Source of the DNA: an uncultured Collinsella sp.
Lineage (GTDB): Bacteria; Actinomycetota; Coriobacteriia; Coriobacteriales; Coriobacteriaceae
DNA length: 64,000 nucleotides
Reading direction: 5' to 3'
Assembly: GCA_902479075.1 (NCBI GenBank)
Contig: CABSNK010000002.1
Span: 1-64,000, forward strand
Part shown: positions 47,387 through 54,369 of the stretch, one piece after another
Position numbering within the stretch: position 1 is the first letter of the stretch
Layout of the letters: each line of letters begins with the position of its first letter
Translations under genes and position numbers: made by a program
Notes under the pieces: generated by a model
The model's input: the letters and a program-made list of their open reading frames with translations, nothing else
Databases searched by the model: none
Told to the model about the DNA's origin: nothing

Positions 47387-47444
47387 CTAGTCATTGGGGA
47401 CGTTCTTAAACGACTAGTCATTTAAGAACGTCCCCAATGACTAG
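47387..47444. repeat. Perfect 24-nt inverted repeat, REP-like hairpin
   Basis: The arms 47387-47410 and 47421-47444 are perfect inverted copies (CTAGTCATTGGGGACG... and ...CGTCCCCAATGACTAG) around CGACTAGTCA. The inner part matches the element at 26698-26737. It lies between the MATE start and rlmA. Confidence 0.85.
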
Positions 47445-47500
47445 GTGGGGAAGGCGTGCGACAATGGTGGGCGTTGTGTTGTTCGCGCTAAGGAGTTGCC

Positions 47501-48316
47501 ATGCTGTTGTGTCCCGTTTGCCATGAGCCGTTGGTGGATGACGAACGCGGTGCTGCATGCGCGGACGGACACCGGTTTGACCGTGCGCGCGAGGGCTATC
47601 TGTACCTACTGCGCTCGTCCAAGAGCGGTGACTCCATGGGCGATCCCAAGTCGCAGGCACGCAGCCGTCGTGACTTTCTGAACCGTGGATACTACGAGCC
47701 GTTGCGCGATGCGATGGTCGAGCTGGTGCGCGAGCGGGCGGCAGAGCGCGCTGCGTCTACGAACGGCTCCATGACGTTGCTCGATATTTGCTGCGGCGAG
47801 GGCTACTACACGAGTGCCATGGGCGCGGTGCCGGGCGTGGATGCTTACGGTTTCGACCTGGGCAAAGAGATGGTGCGCCTTGCCGCCAAGCGCGGCGATG
47901 CGACCTACTTCGTGGCCAACATGAAGGACATCCCCGTGGCCGATGGCACCTTCGATATGGTGACCGAGCTCTTCGCTCCCTTTAACGAGCGCGAATTTGC
48001 CCGCGTGCTGGCTCCAGAGGGCTCACTCTATACCGTGGTGCCGGGTGCCCGTCATCTCTTTGGGCTCAAGGAGGTGCTCTACGATACGCCGTACCTTAAC
48101 GATGAGAAGCTGCCGAAGACCACCGAGCTCGAGTTGGTCGGAACGCAGCGGGTGTCTGCGAACATTACGCTCCAGACCCAGGCAGACATCGAGGCGGTGT
48201 TCCAGATGACGCCGTACTACTACCGCACGCGCCCTGCCGACAAAGAGCGCCTGGCAAACTTGGACACGCTCCAGACCGATATTGACTTCATCATCGCCGA
48301 GTACCGCCACTGCTAA
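47501..48316 (+). CDS. rlmA: 23S rRNA (guanine) N1-methyltransferase, RlmA family
   Basis: The product has 271 residues; AAGGAG precedes the ATG. The N-terminal zinc site C4-PV-C7, C20 and H24 lies in CPVCHEP and CADGHRFDRAREGYLYLL, exactly as in RlmA. A Rossmann SAM domain follows: LDICCGEGYYTSAM, YGFDLGKEMVRLAAKRGDAT, VANMKDIPVADGTFDMVTEL, then FAPFNEREFARVLAPEGSLY. It modifies G745 or G748 of 23S rRNA in helix 35, which can affect tylosin or mycinamicin sensitivity in the RlmA-II branch. The branch cannot be decided here. The stop codon overlaps a REP-like hairpin. Confidence 0.9.
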   Translation: MLLCPVCHEPLVDDERGAACADGHRFDRAREGYLYLLRSSKSGDSMGDPKSQARSRRDFLNRGYYEPLRDAMVELVRERAAERAASTNGSMTLLDICCGEGYYTSAMGAVPGVDAYGFDLGKEMVRLAAKRGDATYFVANMKDIPVADGTFDMVTELFAPFNEREFARVLAPEGSLYTVVPGARHLFGLKEVLYDTPYLNDEKLPKTTELELVGTQRVSANITLQTQADIEAVFQMTPYYYRTRPADKERLANLDTLQTDIDFIIAEYRHC

Positions 48317-48352
48317 CCTACCAAAAAGGGACAGGTTTATTTTGGCAGGTTT
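48315..48352. repeat. REP-like hairpin overlapping the rlmA stop
   Basis: AACCTACCAAAA pairs with TTTTGGCAGGTT (one mismatch) around AGGGACAGGTTTA. The first two bases belong to the TAA stop at 48314-48316. The core GGGACAGGTTT differs slightly from the other elements. Confidence 0.7.
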
Positions 48353-48367
48353 TATCTGGGCAAACGC

Positions 48368-48405
48368 AAAGGGCCGACCGCGGAGATGCGCGATCGGCCC
48401 TTTTT
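48368..48405. terminator. Bidirectional terminator between rlmA and the membrane protein gene
   Basis: AAAGGGCCGA pairs with TCGGCCCTTT; on the forward strand it ends TTTTT, and on the reverse strand the AAA start gives a short T-run. It lies between convergent genes. Confidence 0.8.
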
Positions 48406-48441
48406 AGTTGCTTGGCTGCAGAGGTTATGAGAAGCGAGCGC

Positions 48442-48843
48442 TTACAGGCGGTCCTTGTTCTCGGCCTTAACGGCGTGTGCCTGCTGAACAAAGAACAGGT
48501 CGTACACCACGATGACAAAGGCGACGATATTGACGGCGCTGCCGCCGAGCGCGGGAAGCGTGAGCGCGGCCTGCGCAATCGTGGCGATTGCGGCAACGAT
48601 GCCGAGCTTAAACGCAGCATCCACCTGCGAAGGCTTGTTGGCGCCCTTGATGCCCGCAACACCTGCGGCGAGATCGATGAGGCCCTTGGCGACCAGCACG
48701 ACCGCGGCGAGCATGGCGTTCGACCCGTACGTGGAATCGAGGTTGCCGGTCGCGATGCCGACGCCGGCGATGACGAGGCTGGCGATGCCCAAAACAAAGT
48801 AGACGAGGGCAAGGATTTTGAGAGTCTTGCGAGCGGAACTCAT
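48442..48843 (-). CDS. Small four-helix membrane protein, unknown function
   Basis: The product has 133 residues from ATG 48843 after GAAAGGACC. Four hydrophobic helices cover about 8-30, 42-62, 72-94 and 99-118 (ILALVYFVLGIASLVIAGVG, AMLAAVVLVAKGLIDLAAGV, LGIVAAIATIAQAALTLPAL, VNIVAFVIVVYDLFFVQQAH). This is typical of short DUF308/'YrhC-like' membrane proteins of Coriobacteriia; I recognise no named family. The leader contains two adjacent palindromes (48864-48898). Confidence 0.6.
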   Translation of the reverse strand: MSSARKTLKILALVYFVLGIASLVIAGVGIATGNLDSTYGSNAMLAAVVLVAKGLIDLAAGVAGIKGANKPSQVDAAFKLGIVAAIATIAQAALTLPALGGSAVNIVAFVIVVYDLFFVQQAHAVKAENKDRL

Positions 48844-48863
48844 GGCTGGTCCTTTCGATACGA

Positions 48864-48898
48864 GTACGTCAATCTGACGTACCCCATGTGCTGCACAT
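48864..48898. promoter_or_regulatory. Two adjacent short palindromes upstream of the membrane protein gene
   Basis: GTACGTCA-ATC-TGACGTAC (48864-48882) and ATGTGC-T-GCACAT (48886-48898) are both perfect. They lie 21-55 nt upstream of the start at 48843 and are candidate operators or leader hairpins. Confidence 0.45.
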
Positions 48899-49076
48899 AT
48901 GGTGAAGCACATTGTAGTTCAACGCGGCGATGCATGCGCCTGAAAGCGCTTTGACCCCGCGCAGCCTACCCCAACCTTTCAAAAAGGAAAGCTGGACGTA
49001 AGCCAAATCGATGGCAGCCCATGTGCGGCGCTGCGATGATGAGGCCGTAACAAGGAGCTGGTCTCAAGGAGGAGTC

Positions 49077-49220
49077 ATGATGTACGGAGCAGGGCAAGTG
49101 CGTGAGCCGCGGTCGTTGGGAAGGCGCATGGGTGATTCTGTGATCGCTGCCGTGTGCACGGGATTGATGGCGGTGCTTTGCATTGCGATGCTGTGGGCCA
49201 TGTCGCATGTGGGACAATAG
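49077..49220 (+). CDS. 47-residue single-helix membrane peptide
   Basis: The ATG at 49077 follows CAAGGAGGAGTC, a strong ribosome binding site. The product starts MMYGAGQVREPRSLGRRMGD with a positively charged amphipathic part, then one hydrophobic helix SVIAAVCTGLMAVLCIAMLW (about 21-40) and a short outside tail AMSHVGQ. It has no known family. The strong start signal and the regular positive-inside topology support a real gene. The methyltransferase gene follows 63 nt downstream. Confidence 0.5.
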   Translation: MMYGAGQVREPRSLGRRMGDSVIAAVCTGLMAVLCIAMLWAMSHVGQ

Positions 49221-49283
49221 CGGACGGTTGGGTGCTGGCATAAACGGCACTCGCGTATTCGTTTTGCTTGCTAAGGAGTGCCC

Positions 49284-49988
49284 ATGGGCGTCGTCGATCC
49301 CTTTTCTGTTGCTCGGGCCGCGGGGCTTGAGCTGATCGGGAAGTCCGAGGGCCTCACGCTCACCGACGGCACGATGGAGCTGCGTGCCGATTTTGACCGC
49401 ATGCTTCCGCGGCTCAAGCAGGGCCGTCTGCAGCAAGAGCTGTTGGTAAAGGCTGCGCGCGCAAAAGGCATCGAGTGCCCATGGGCGATTGATGCCACGG
49501 CAGGCTTTGGCGAGGATTCGCTGCTGTTGGCGGCCGCGGGCTTTACCGTCGATCTGTATGAGCAGGATTGCGTGATCGCGGCGCTCCTCAAGGATGCCCT
49601 GGATCGCGCGGCAGATGATCCGGCGCTTGCGGCTGCCGTGTCGCGCATGCGCTTACATGCGGGCGAGGACAGCATTGCCGGCCTTCGTCATACGGCTGAG
49701 CTGATCGGGCGGGGCGAGCTTGCCGCCCCCGACGTGGTATATCTGGATCCCATGTTTCCCGAACGCACCAAGAGCGCGGCGGTGAAAAAGAAGTTCCAAC
49801 TCTTGCACCATCTGGAGCAGCCGTGCGCCGATGAGGAGACGCTGGTCGAAGCTGCGCTTGCGGCGCGCCCGCGCAAGGTCGTTATCAAGCGGCCGGTGAA
49901 GGGGCCGCTGCTTGCCGGCGTTAAGCCGAGCTATCAACTTGCGGGCAAGGCCGTTCGCTGCGATGTGTTGGTGCCGCCGCGCCCGTAG
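49284..49988 (+). CDS. Class I SAM-dependent methyltransferase, RsmJ-like
   Basis: The product has 234 residues from ATG 49284 after AAGGAG; GTG 49278 would add 2. It carries TMELRADFDRMLPRLKQGRL, QQELLVKAARAKGIECPWAI and the SAM loop DATAGFGEDSLLLAAAGFTV. VDLYEQDCVIAALLKDAL, the catalytic DVVYLDPMFPERTKSAAVKK and VVIKRPVKGPLLAGVKPSYQ follow. This is the RsmJ/YhiQ pattern (16S rRNA m2G1516 methyltransferase in E. coli). Whether the actinobacterial homologue modifies the same base is not known to me. Confidence 0.82.
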   Translation: MGVVDPFSVARAAGLELIGKSEGLTLTDGTMELRADFDRMLPRLKQGRLQQELLVKAARAKGIECPWAIDATAGFGEDSLLLAAAGFTVDLYEQDCVIAALLKDALDRAADDPALAAAVSRMRLHAGEDSIAGLRHTAELIGRGELAAPDVVYLDPMFPERTKSAAVKKKFQLLHHLEQPCADEETLVEAALAARPRKVVIKRPVKGPLLAGVKPSYQLAGKAVRCDVLVPPRP

Positions 49989-50036
49989 CTTGCGTGCGAT
50001 GGCTGGCGCTCCGTCAATGCCGTGCCGATGCGGCGC

Positions 50037-50333
50037 CTATTTCCAAGGGTGCGACGTCAAGTGCCAGCCGCCGCAGTATTCGCATTTGTAGCAGGCCAGC
50101 CCGCGGCGTCCGCGGTTTTCGCAGTCGGCCATAACTGCCTCGGCCTCGGCGCGCGTGTCGTAACGGTTTTTGCGCTCGCACGATTTGTAGCGCCAGGCTT
50201 CATCGCGCTCGGCGTCCAGGGCGTCGCGGCGCTCGTCCTCGCGTGCAAACAGGCCGCTCATATCGCCGCCGGTAGCAGCGCTCAAAAACTCGCTTTTGGC
50301 CTTTGACCAGGCGGCTCGCTTTTTGCTTCCCAT
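50037..50333 (-). CDS. Small zinc-finger-like protein (C-terminal YKCEYCGGWHLT)
   Basis: The product has 98 residues from ATG 50333; a TTG at 50354 would add 7. The N-terminal half is charged and helical (KKRAAWSKAKSEFLSAATGG, AREDERRDALDAERDEAWRY). The C-terminus has KSCERKNRYDTRAEAEAVMA, DCENRGRRGLACYKCEYCGG and WHLTSHPWK. The 'C..K.ry.t..eAe........Yk C..C..WHLT' pattern occurs in many small, often phage- or plasmid-borne proteins. The cysteine/histidine set probably binds zinc. Function unknown. It is divergent from the acetyltransferase. Confidence 0.65.
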   Translation of the reverse strand: MGSKKRAAWSKAKSEFLSAATGGDMSGLFAREDERRDALDAERDEAWRYKSCERKNRYDTRAEAEAVMADCENRGRRGLACYKCEYCGGWHLTSHPWK

Positions 50334-50410
50334 CTGCTTCGCGCCCTTCTCCAAACGTTGGTATCATTGCTCAATCAAAGTGATACCAATAAACGTGAGG
50401 TCGCCGCGTG

Positions 50411-50899
50411 ATGATCAGAAAAACCCTCGATACCGACATTCCCGCCGTCATGGCCATCTATGACGCGGCCCGCGCCTTTATGCGCGCACATGGCAACGCC
50501 ACGCAGTGGCCCGAGGGCACGCCTTCGGCCGAGCAACTGGTTGCCGATATTGCCGCTGGTGGTAGTTACGTGTGTGAAGTCGACGGTCGCGTGGTTGCGA
50601 CGTTTGCCTTTTTACCGGGTCCGGACGAGTGCTATGACGTAATTGAGGATGGTCAATGGCGTAGCGACACTCCGTACGCCGTGCTGCACCGTGTGGCGTC
50701 CGACGGCACCGTGCACGGTATCGCGGCTGCGATGTTTGCCTTTGCCAAGGAACGTATCGACCATCTGCGTATCGACACGCACCAAGACAACCTGCCTATG
50801 CAGGGCGCCATCGCCAAGGCCGGGTTTAAGCGCGCCGGTATCGTATATGTGTCGGACGGTACGCCGCGCGTCGCGTTTGATTGGCTGCGCGAGACATAA
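50411..50899 (+). CDS. GNAT family N-acetyltransferase
   Basis: The product has 162 residues from ATG 50411; GTG 50408 is also possible. It opens MIRKTLDTDIPAVMAIYDAA, RAFMRAHGNATQWPEGTPSA, then YVCEVDGRVVATFAFLPGP. The central strand is YAVLHRVASDGTVHGIAAAM, and RIDTHQDNLPMQGAIAKAGF gives the usual motif B. The acetyl-CoA loop (normally QxxGxG/A) is VASDGTVHGIA here, typical of this COG0456 subgroup. The substrate is unknown. Confidence 0.85.
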   Translation: MIRKTLDTDIPAVMAIYDAARAFMRAHGNATQWPEGTPSAEQLVADIAAGGSYVCEVDGRVVATFAFLPGPDECYDVIEDGQWRSDTPYAVLHRVASDGTVHGIAAAMFAFAKERIDHLRIDTHQDNLPMQGAIAKAGFKRAGIVYVSDGTPRVAFDWLRET

Positions 50900-50927
50900 G
50901 AGCGGGGACGCGTATCAACAATTTGCA

Positions 50928-50965
50928 CGAACGAAAATGGCCCCGGGTGGGGTCATTTTCGTTCG
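50928..50965. terminator. Long hairpin after the acetyltransferase
   Basis: CGAACGAAAATGGCCCC and GGGGTCATTTTCGTTCG form a 17-bp stem with one mismatch and a GGGT loop. The A/T tract within the stem can serve as the U-tract in one direction. Confidence 0.7.
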
Positions 50966-51153
50966 CTGCGCTGTTTTGCGAGCCGGCTTTCGCAAGGCGC
51001 GAACCTACGAAAATCGCCGCGCGGCAACGAGGGGCGATGAGCTCGGTCGGGGGATAGGGCCCGCTTCGCCCGCCGGCCCGTAAATTGTATCATCCAGTGT
51101 GGAGCGTGAGTGCCCGTTGCCGCGTGCGATGGGCTTGTAATAAGAGGAGAGCC

Positions 51154-53157
51154 ATGTCGAAGCAAGCGGTCGTTGGAATCTTGGCGCATGTCGATGCCGG
51201 CAAGACCACGCTGGCCGAGGCCATGCTGTTCAACGCGGGTCGCATTCGCAAGCGCGGCCGCGTGGACGATGGCGATTCGCATCTGGATACGAACGAGATC
51301 GAGCGCGAACGTGGCATCACGATTTTCTCGTCGCAAGCCGTGCTCGACCATGGCGATACCCACGTCATGCTCGTGGATGCGCCGGGGCATGTCGATTTTT
51401 CTGCTGAGGCGGAGCGCACGCTGCGCGCACTCGACTATGCGATTTTGGTTGTGGGTGCCAACGATGGCGTGCAAGGGCACACCGAAACCCTGTGGCGCCT
51501 GCTTGCGCGCTATGACATTCCGGCGTTCATCTTTATCAACAAAATCGATTTGGAGAATCCCGGCCGCGATGCACTGCTGGCGCAGCTCGGACAGCGTCTT
51601 TCCGAGGGCTGCCTGGATGCCAACGAACTGCTGGCGGGTGGCGCCGTTCAGGAGGACGCTGCTGCGTTAGACGAGGAAGCGCTCGAGGAGTTTCTTGAGG
51701 CGGGTGAGCTTTCCGTCGCGACGCTGTCGCGCATGGTTGCCGAGCGCAAGCTCTTTCCCTGTTTTGCCGGCTCGGCGCTCAAGGACCAAGGCGTGGACGA
51801 GCTGCTCGACGGCATATGCACTCTGATGCGCGAGCGAGCATGGCCCCAGGAGTTCGCCGCGCGTGTCTACCGCGTGAGTCGTGGAGACCGTGGCGAGCGT
51901 CTTACCTGGGTCAAGGTGACCGGCGGAACGCTGCATGCCAAACAGGTGATTAACGGACGTTCCGGTGCCGAGGCATGGGAGCAGAAGGTCGATCAGGTGC
52001 GCATCTATAACGGCGAGAAGTATGAGCTTGCCCAAGAAGTTGCTGCTGGCGGTATTTGTGCCGTGACGGGCCTAGCGCACGTTCGCCCAGGGGACGCCCT
52101 GGGCGCGGAGCCCGCGGGCGATGCGCCTGTCATTGCGCCGGTTCTCACCTATACGGTGCTTCCGGGCGAACATGATGTCCATACGGTGTTCAAAGCACTG
52201 ACTGAGTTGGCGGACGAAGATCCTATGCTCGGCGTAAGCTGGAATACGCATCTGGAGCAGATTCATTTGCAGTTGATGGGCGCCGTGCAGCTCGAGGTCG
52301 TGCAGCGTGTGTTGGCCGATCGCTTTGGCCTTTCGGTTGCGTTTGAGTCTGGTGGCATTCTCTATAAGGAGACTATTTCGCAGCCGGTCGAGGGCGTGGG
52401 CCACTTTGAGCCACTGCGCCACTATGCCGAGGTGCATCTGCGCTTGGAGCCGTTGCCAGCGGGTTCGGGCGTGCAGTTTGGCACCGTGACCTCGACCGAT
52501 GAGCTCGATCTTAACTGGCAACGTCTGGCGCTCACCAACGCCATGGAGCGCGATCACCTGGGCGTGCTGACCGGCTCGCCCATCAACGATGTGCGCATTA
52601 CGCTCACGGGTGGCCGCGCTCATGCCAAGCACACCGAGGGCGGCGACTTTCGCCAGGCCACGTACCGCGCGATTCGTCAGGGTTTGATGCAGGCGCGTGA
52701 GGCCGGCGCGGCGGTGCTGTTGGAGCCGTGGTATCGCTTTGAGCTCGAGGTACCGGGGGAGTGCGTGGGCCGGGCGCTCTCGGATGCCACGCGCATGGGT
52801 GCCGAGTACGAGCCACCGGCGATGGCGGGAGACCGGGCAAAGCTTGTGGGTCGCGTGCCGGCATCCGAAGTGCAGGATTATGCGCTGGAGGTGGCTGCCT
52901 ACACGAGCGGTCGCGGGCATCTGTACCTGGAGTTCGCCGGTTATGCGGCTTGCCATGATGCCGAGCGCGTAATCGAGACGGCCGCCTATGAGCCCGAGGC
53001 CGATCTGCCCAACACGCCCGATTCGGTCTTTTGCTCTCACGGCGCCGGTTACACGGTCAAATGGTACGACGTACCCGCCGCGGCGCACGTAAAGATCGAT
53101 CCCGACACCTTTCGCCCCTGGCGAGCAGCAGACGCCGAGTTTTTCGGCCATAGGTGA
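51154..53157 (+). CDS. TetM/EF-G-like ribosome-associated translation GTPase
   Basis: The product has 667 residues from ATG 51154 after AGAGGAGAGCC; the upstream in-frame TTG at 51085 is unlikely. G1 is ILAHVDAGKTTLAEAMLFNA, switch I DTNEIERERGITIFSSQAVL, G3 LVDAPGHVDFSAEAERTLRA, G4 FINKIDLENPGRDALL and G5 PCFAGSALKDQGVDELLDG. Domains II-V follow. The size and order match tetracycline ribosomal-protection proteins (TetM/O are about 640 residues), but the copy is distant and could be a housekeeping 'translation factor GTPase'. Whether it confers resistance cannot be decided by reading. It precedes an AAA+ gene by 93 nt. Confidence 0.75.
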   Translation: MSKQAVVGILAHVDAGKTTLAEAMLFNAGRIRKRGRVDDGDSHLDTNEIERERGITIFSSQAVLDHGDTHVMLVDAPGHVDFSAEAERTLRALDYAILVVGANDGVQGHTETLWRLLARYDIPAFIFINKIDLENPGRDALLAQLGQRLSEGCLDANELLAGGAVQEDAAALDEEALEEFLEAGELSVATLSRMVAERKLFPCFAGSALKDQGVDELLDGICTLMRERAWPQEFAARVYRVSRGDRGERLTWVKVTGGTLHAKQVINGRSGAEAWEQKVDQVRIYNGEKYELAQEVAAGGICAVTGLAHVRPGDALGAEPAGDAPVIAPVLTYTVLPGEHDVHTVFKALTELADEDPMLGVSWNTHLEQIHLQLMGAVQLEVVQRVLADRFGLSVAFESGGILYKETISQPVEGVGHFEPLRHYAEVHLRLEPLPAGSGVQFGTVTSTDELDLNWQRLALTNAMERDHLGVLTGSPINDVRITLTGGRAHAKHTEGGDFRQATYRAIRQGLMQAREAGAAVLLEPWYRFELEVPGECVGRALSDATRMGAEYEPPAMAGDRAKLVGRVPASEVQDYALEVAAYTSGRGHLYLEFAGYAACHDAERVIETAAYEPEADLPNTPDSVFCSHGAGYTVKWYDVPAAAHVKIDPDTFRPWRAADAEFFGHR

Positions 53158-53186
53158 TAGAGGGTCAGTTCCTTTGTCGTATGCTA

Positions 53187-53226
53187 TTGGTGTAACTCGG
53201 TGCAAGTTGGTATAACTATTACCAGG
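53187..53226 (+). promoter_or_regulatory. Four tandem 10-nt units upstream of AAA+ paralogue 2
   Basis: Consecutive decamers TTGGTGTAAC, TCGGTGCAAG, TTGGTATAAC and TATTACCAGG sit 25-64 nt before the ATG at 53251. Units 1 and 3 differ at one position, so a 20-nt period is also present. The layout is like the 9-10 nt half-units upstream of paralogue 1, but the sequence is different. Confidence 0.55.
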
Positions 53227-53250
53227 GTTTGCCAATCCGAGGAGGCCGAC

Positions 53251-54369
53251 ATGAATCCAAATCCCTTTAAGCCCACGGCTGGTAAGCGGCCTCCGATACT
53301 CATCGGTCGCGAGTCGGTCATCGAAGATTTCGAGGAAGGGCTCGATAACGGCGCTGGAGCGCCGGGCAGGCTCATGCTTATTACGGGAAACCGCGGCTGC
53401 GGCAAGACGGTTCTCCTGCGGGAGCTGCAACGTCTGGCCAGCGAGCGCGGATGGGCGGTTGTCTCCGATTCCGCTTCGCTTGGCTTATGCGACCGCTTGG
53501 CCGACGCGCTTCGCTCGAATAGGCCCGTTGTGACGTCAATGGAATTCGGTCCGTCGTTTGGCCGGATGTCGGTCGAGGCGGCGCGAGCAAAGGGCGAAAC
53601 GTTACGAGGGCTGGTCAACGAGCGCCTCAAGAAGCTCGGTCCAGGCAAGGGCATACTGTTTGCGATTGACGAGGCACAGTCTGCGTCAATCGAGGAACTG
53701 GCGGCTCTTGCCGTTCTCTATCAGCAGGTGCTCGGAGACCAGGATGCCACGGGCTTGTCCGATAGCGACCAGCGCGGTCTTGCGCTTGTTTTTGCCGGCT
53801 TACCCAGTATGGTTGACGATCTGCTCGAAGAGCCGAGCGTGACGTTTTTGCGGCGTGCCCAGCAGCGTACATTGGGGGCGATCTCTTTGCCCAGGGTGCG
53901 CGATTCATATATCCAGACGGTCGAGAGTGCCGGTCTTTGCATCGATGTGGAGACGGCGGACCTTGCGGCGCATAAGAGTATGGGTCACCCTTATATGATC
54001 CAGCTGGTGGGCTATTACATGTGGCGGTCTGCTGTCCGGCGTAGCTCGCAGGTCATTGAAGTGTGCGATGTCGAGGCTGGCTACGCCGATGCCGTCTCCG
54101 AGTTCTATGAAGCGGTTGACGCGCCCCTGTATTACGGGCTGCGCAGTCCGCAGCGCCTTTTTATCGAGGCCATGGCGGCTGACGGGGGCAAGCCGGCGCG
54201 CATGGCGGACATCATTGAGCGTTGCGACCGCACCCAAAGCTGGGCGAGTAAATATCGCACAAGCCTGATTCGCGAGCGCGTTATCGAGGCTGCCGGATAC
54301 GGTCTCGTCCGGTTTACCGTGCCCATGCTGGGCGAGTACATCCGCGATCGAGTTTTATGGCATGAGTAG
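53251..54369 (+). CDS. AAA+ ATPase with C-terminal winged helix (paralogue 2 of 3)
   Basis: The product has 372 residues; GAGGAGGCC precedes the ATG (an in-frame GTG/TTG at 53200 is less likely). It opens MNPNPFKPTAGKRPPILIGR, then Walker A LITGNRGCGKTVLLRELQRL, Walker B GILFAIDEAQSASIEELAAL, sensor LALVFAGLPSMVDDLL, FLRRAQQRTLGAISL and a winged helix at RMADIIERCDRTQSWASKYR, ending VIEAAGYGLVRFTVPMLGEY. It is the most divergent of the three paralogues (DEAQ instead of DEV, NRGCGKT instead of ARGTGKT). Its stop overlaps the start of the UvrA-like gene by 8 nt, so the two are probably co-expressed. Confidence 0.75.
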   Translation: MNPNPFKPTAGKRPPILIGRESVIEDFEEGLDNGAGAPGRLMLITGNRGCGKTVLLRELQRLASERGWAVVSDSASLGLCDRLADALRSNRPVVTSMEFGPSFGRMSVEAARAKGETLRGLVNERLKKLGPGKGILFAIDEAQSASIEELAALAVLYQQVLGDQDATGLSDSDQRGLALVFAGLPSMVDDLLEEPSVTFLRRAQQRTLGAISLPRVRDSYIQTVESAGLCIDVETADLAAHKSMGHPYMIQLVGYYMWRSAVRRSSQVIEVCDVEAGYADAVSEFYEAVDAPLYYGLRSPQRLFIEAMAADGGKPARMADIIERCDRTQSWASKYRTSLIRERVIEAAGYGLVRFTVPMLGEYIRDRVLWHE

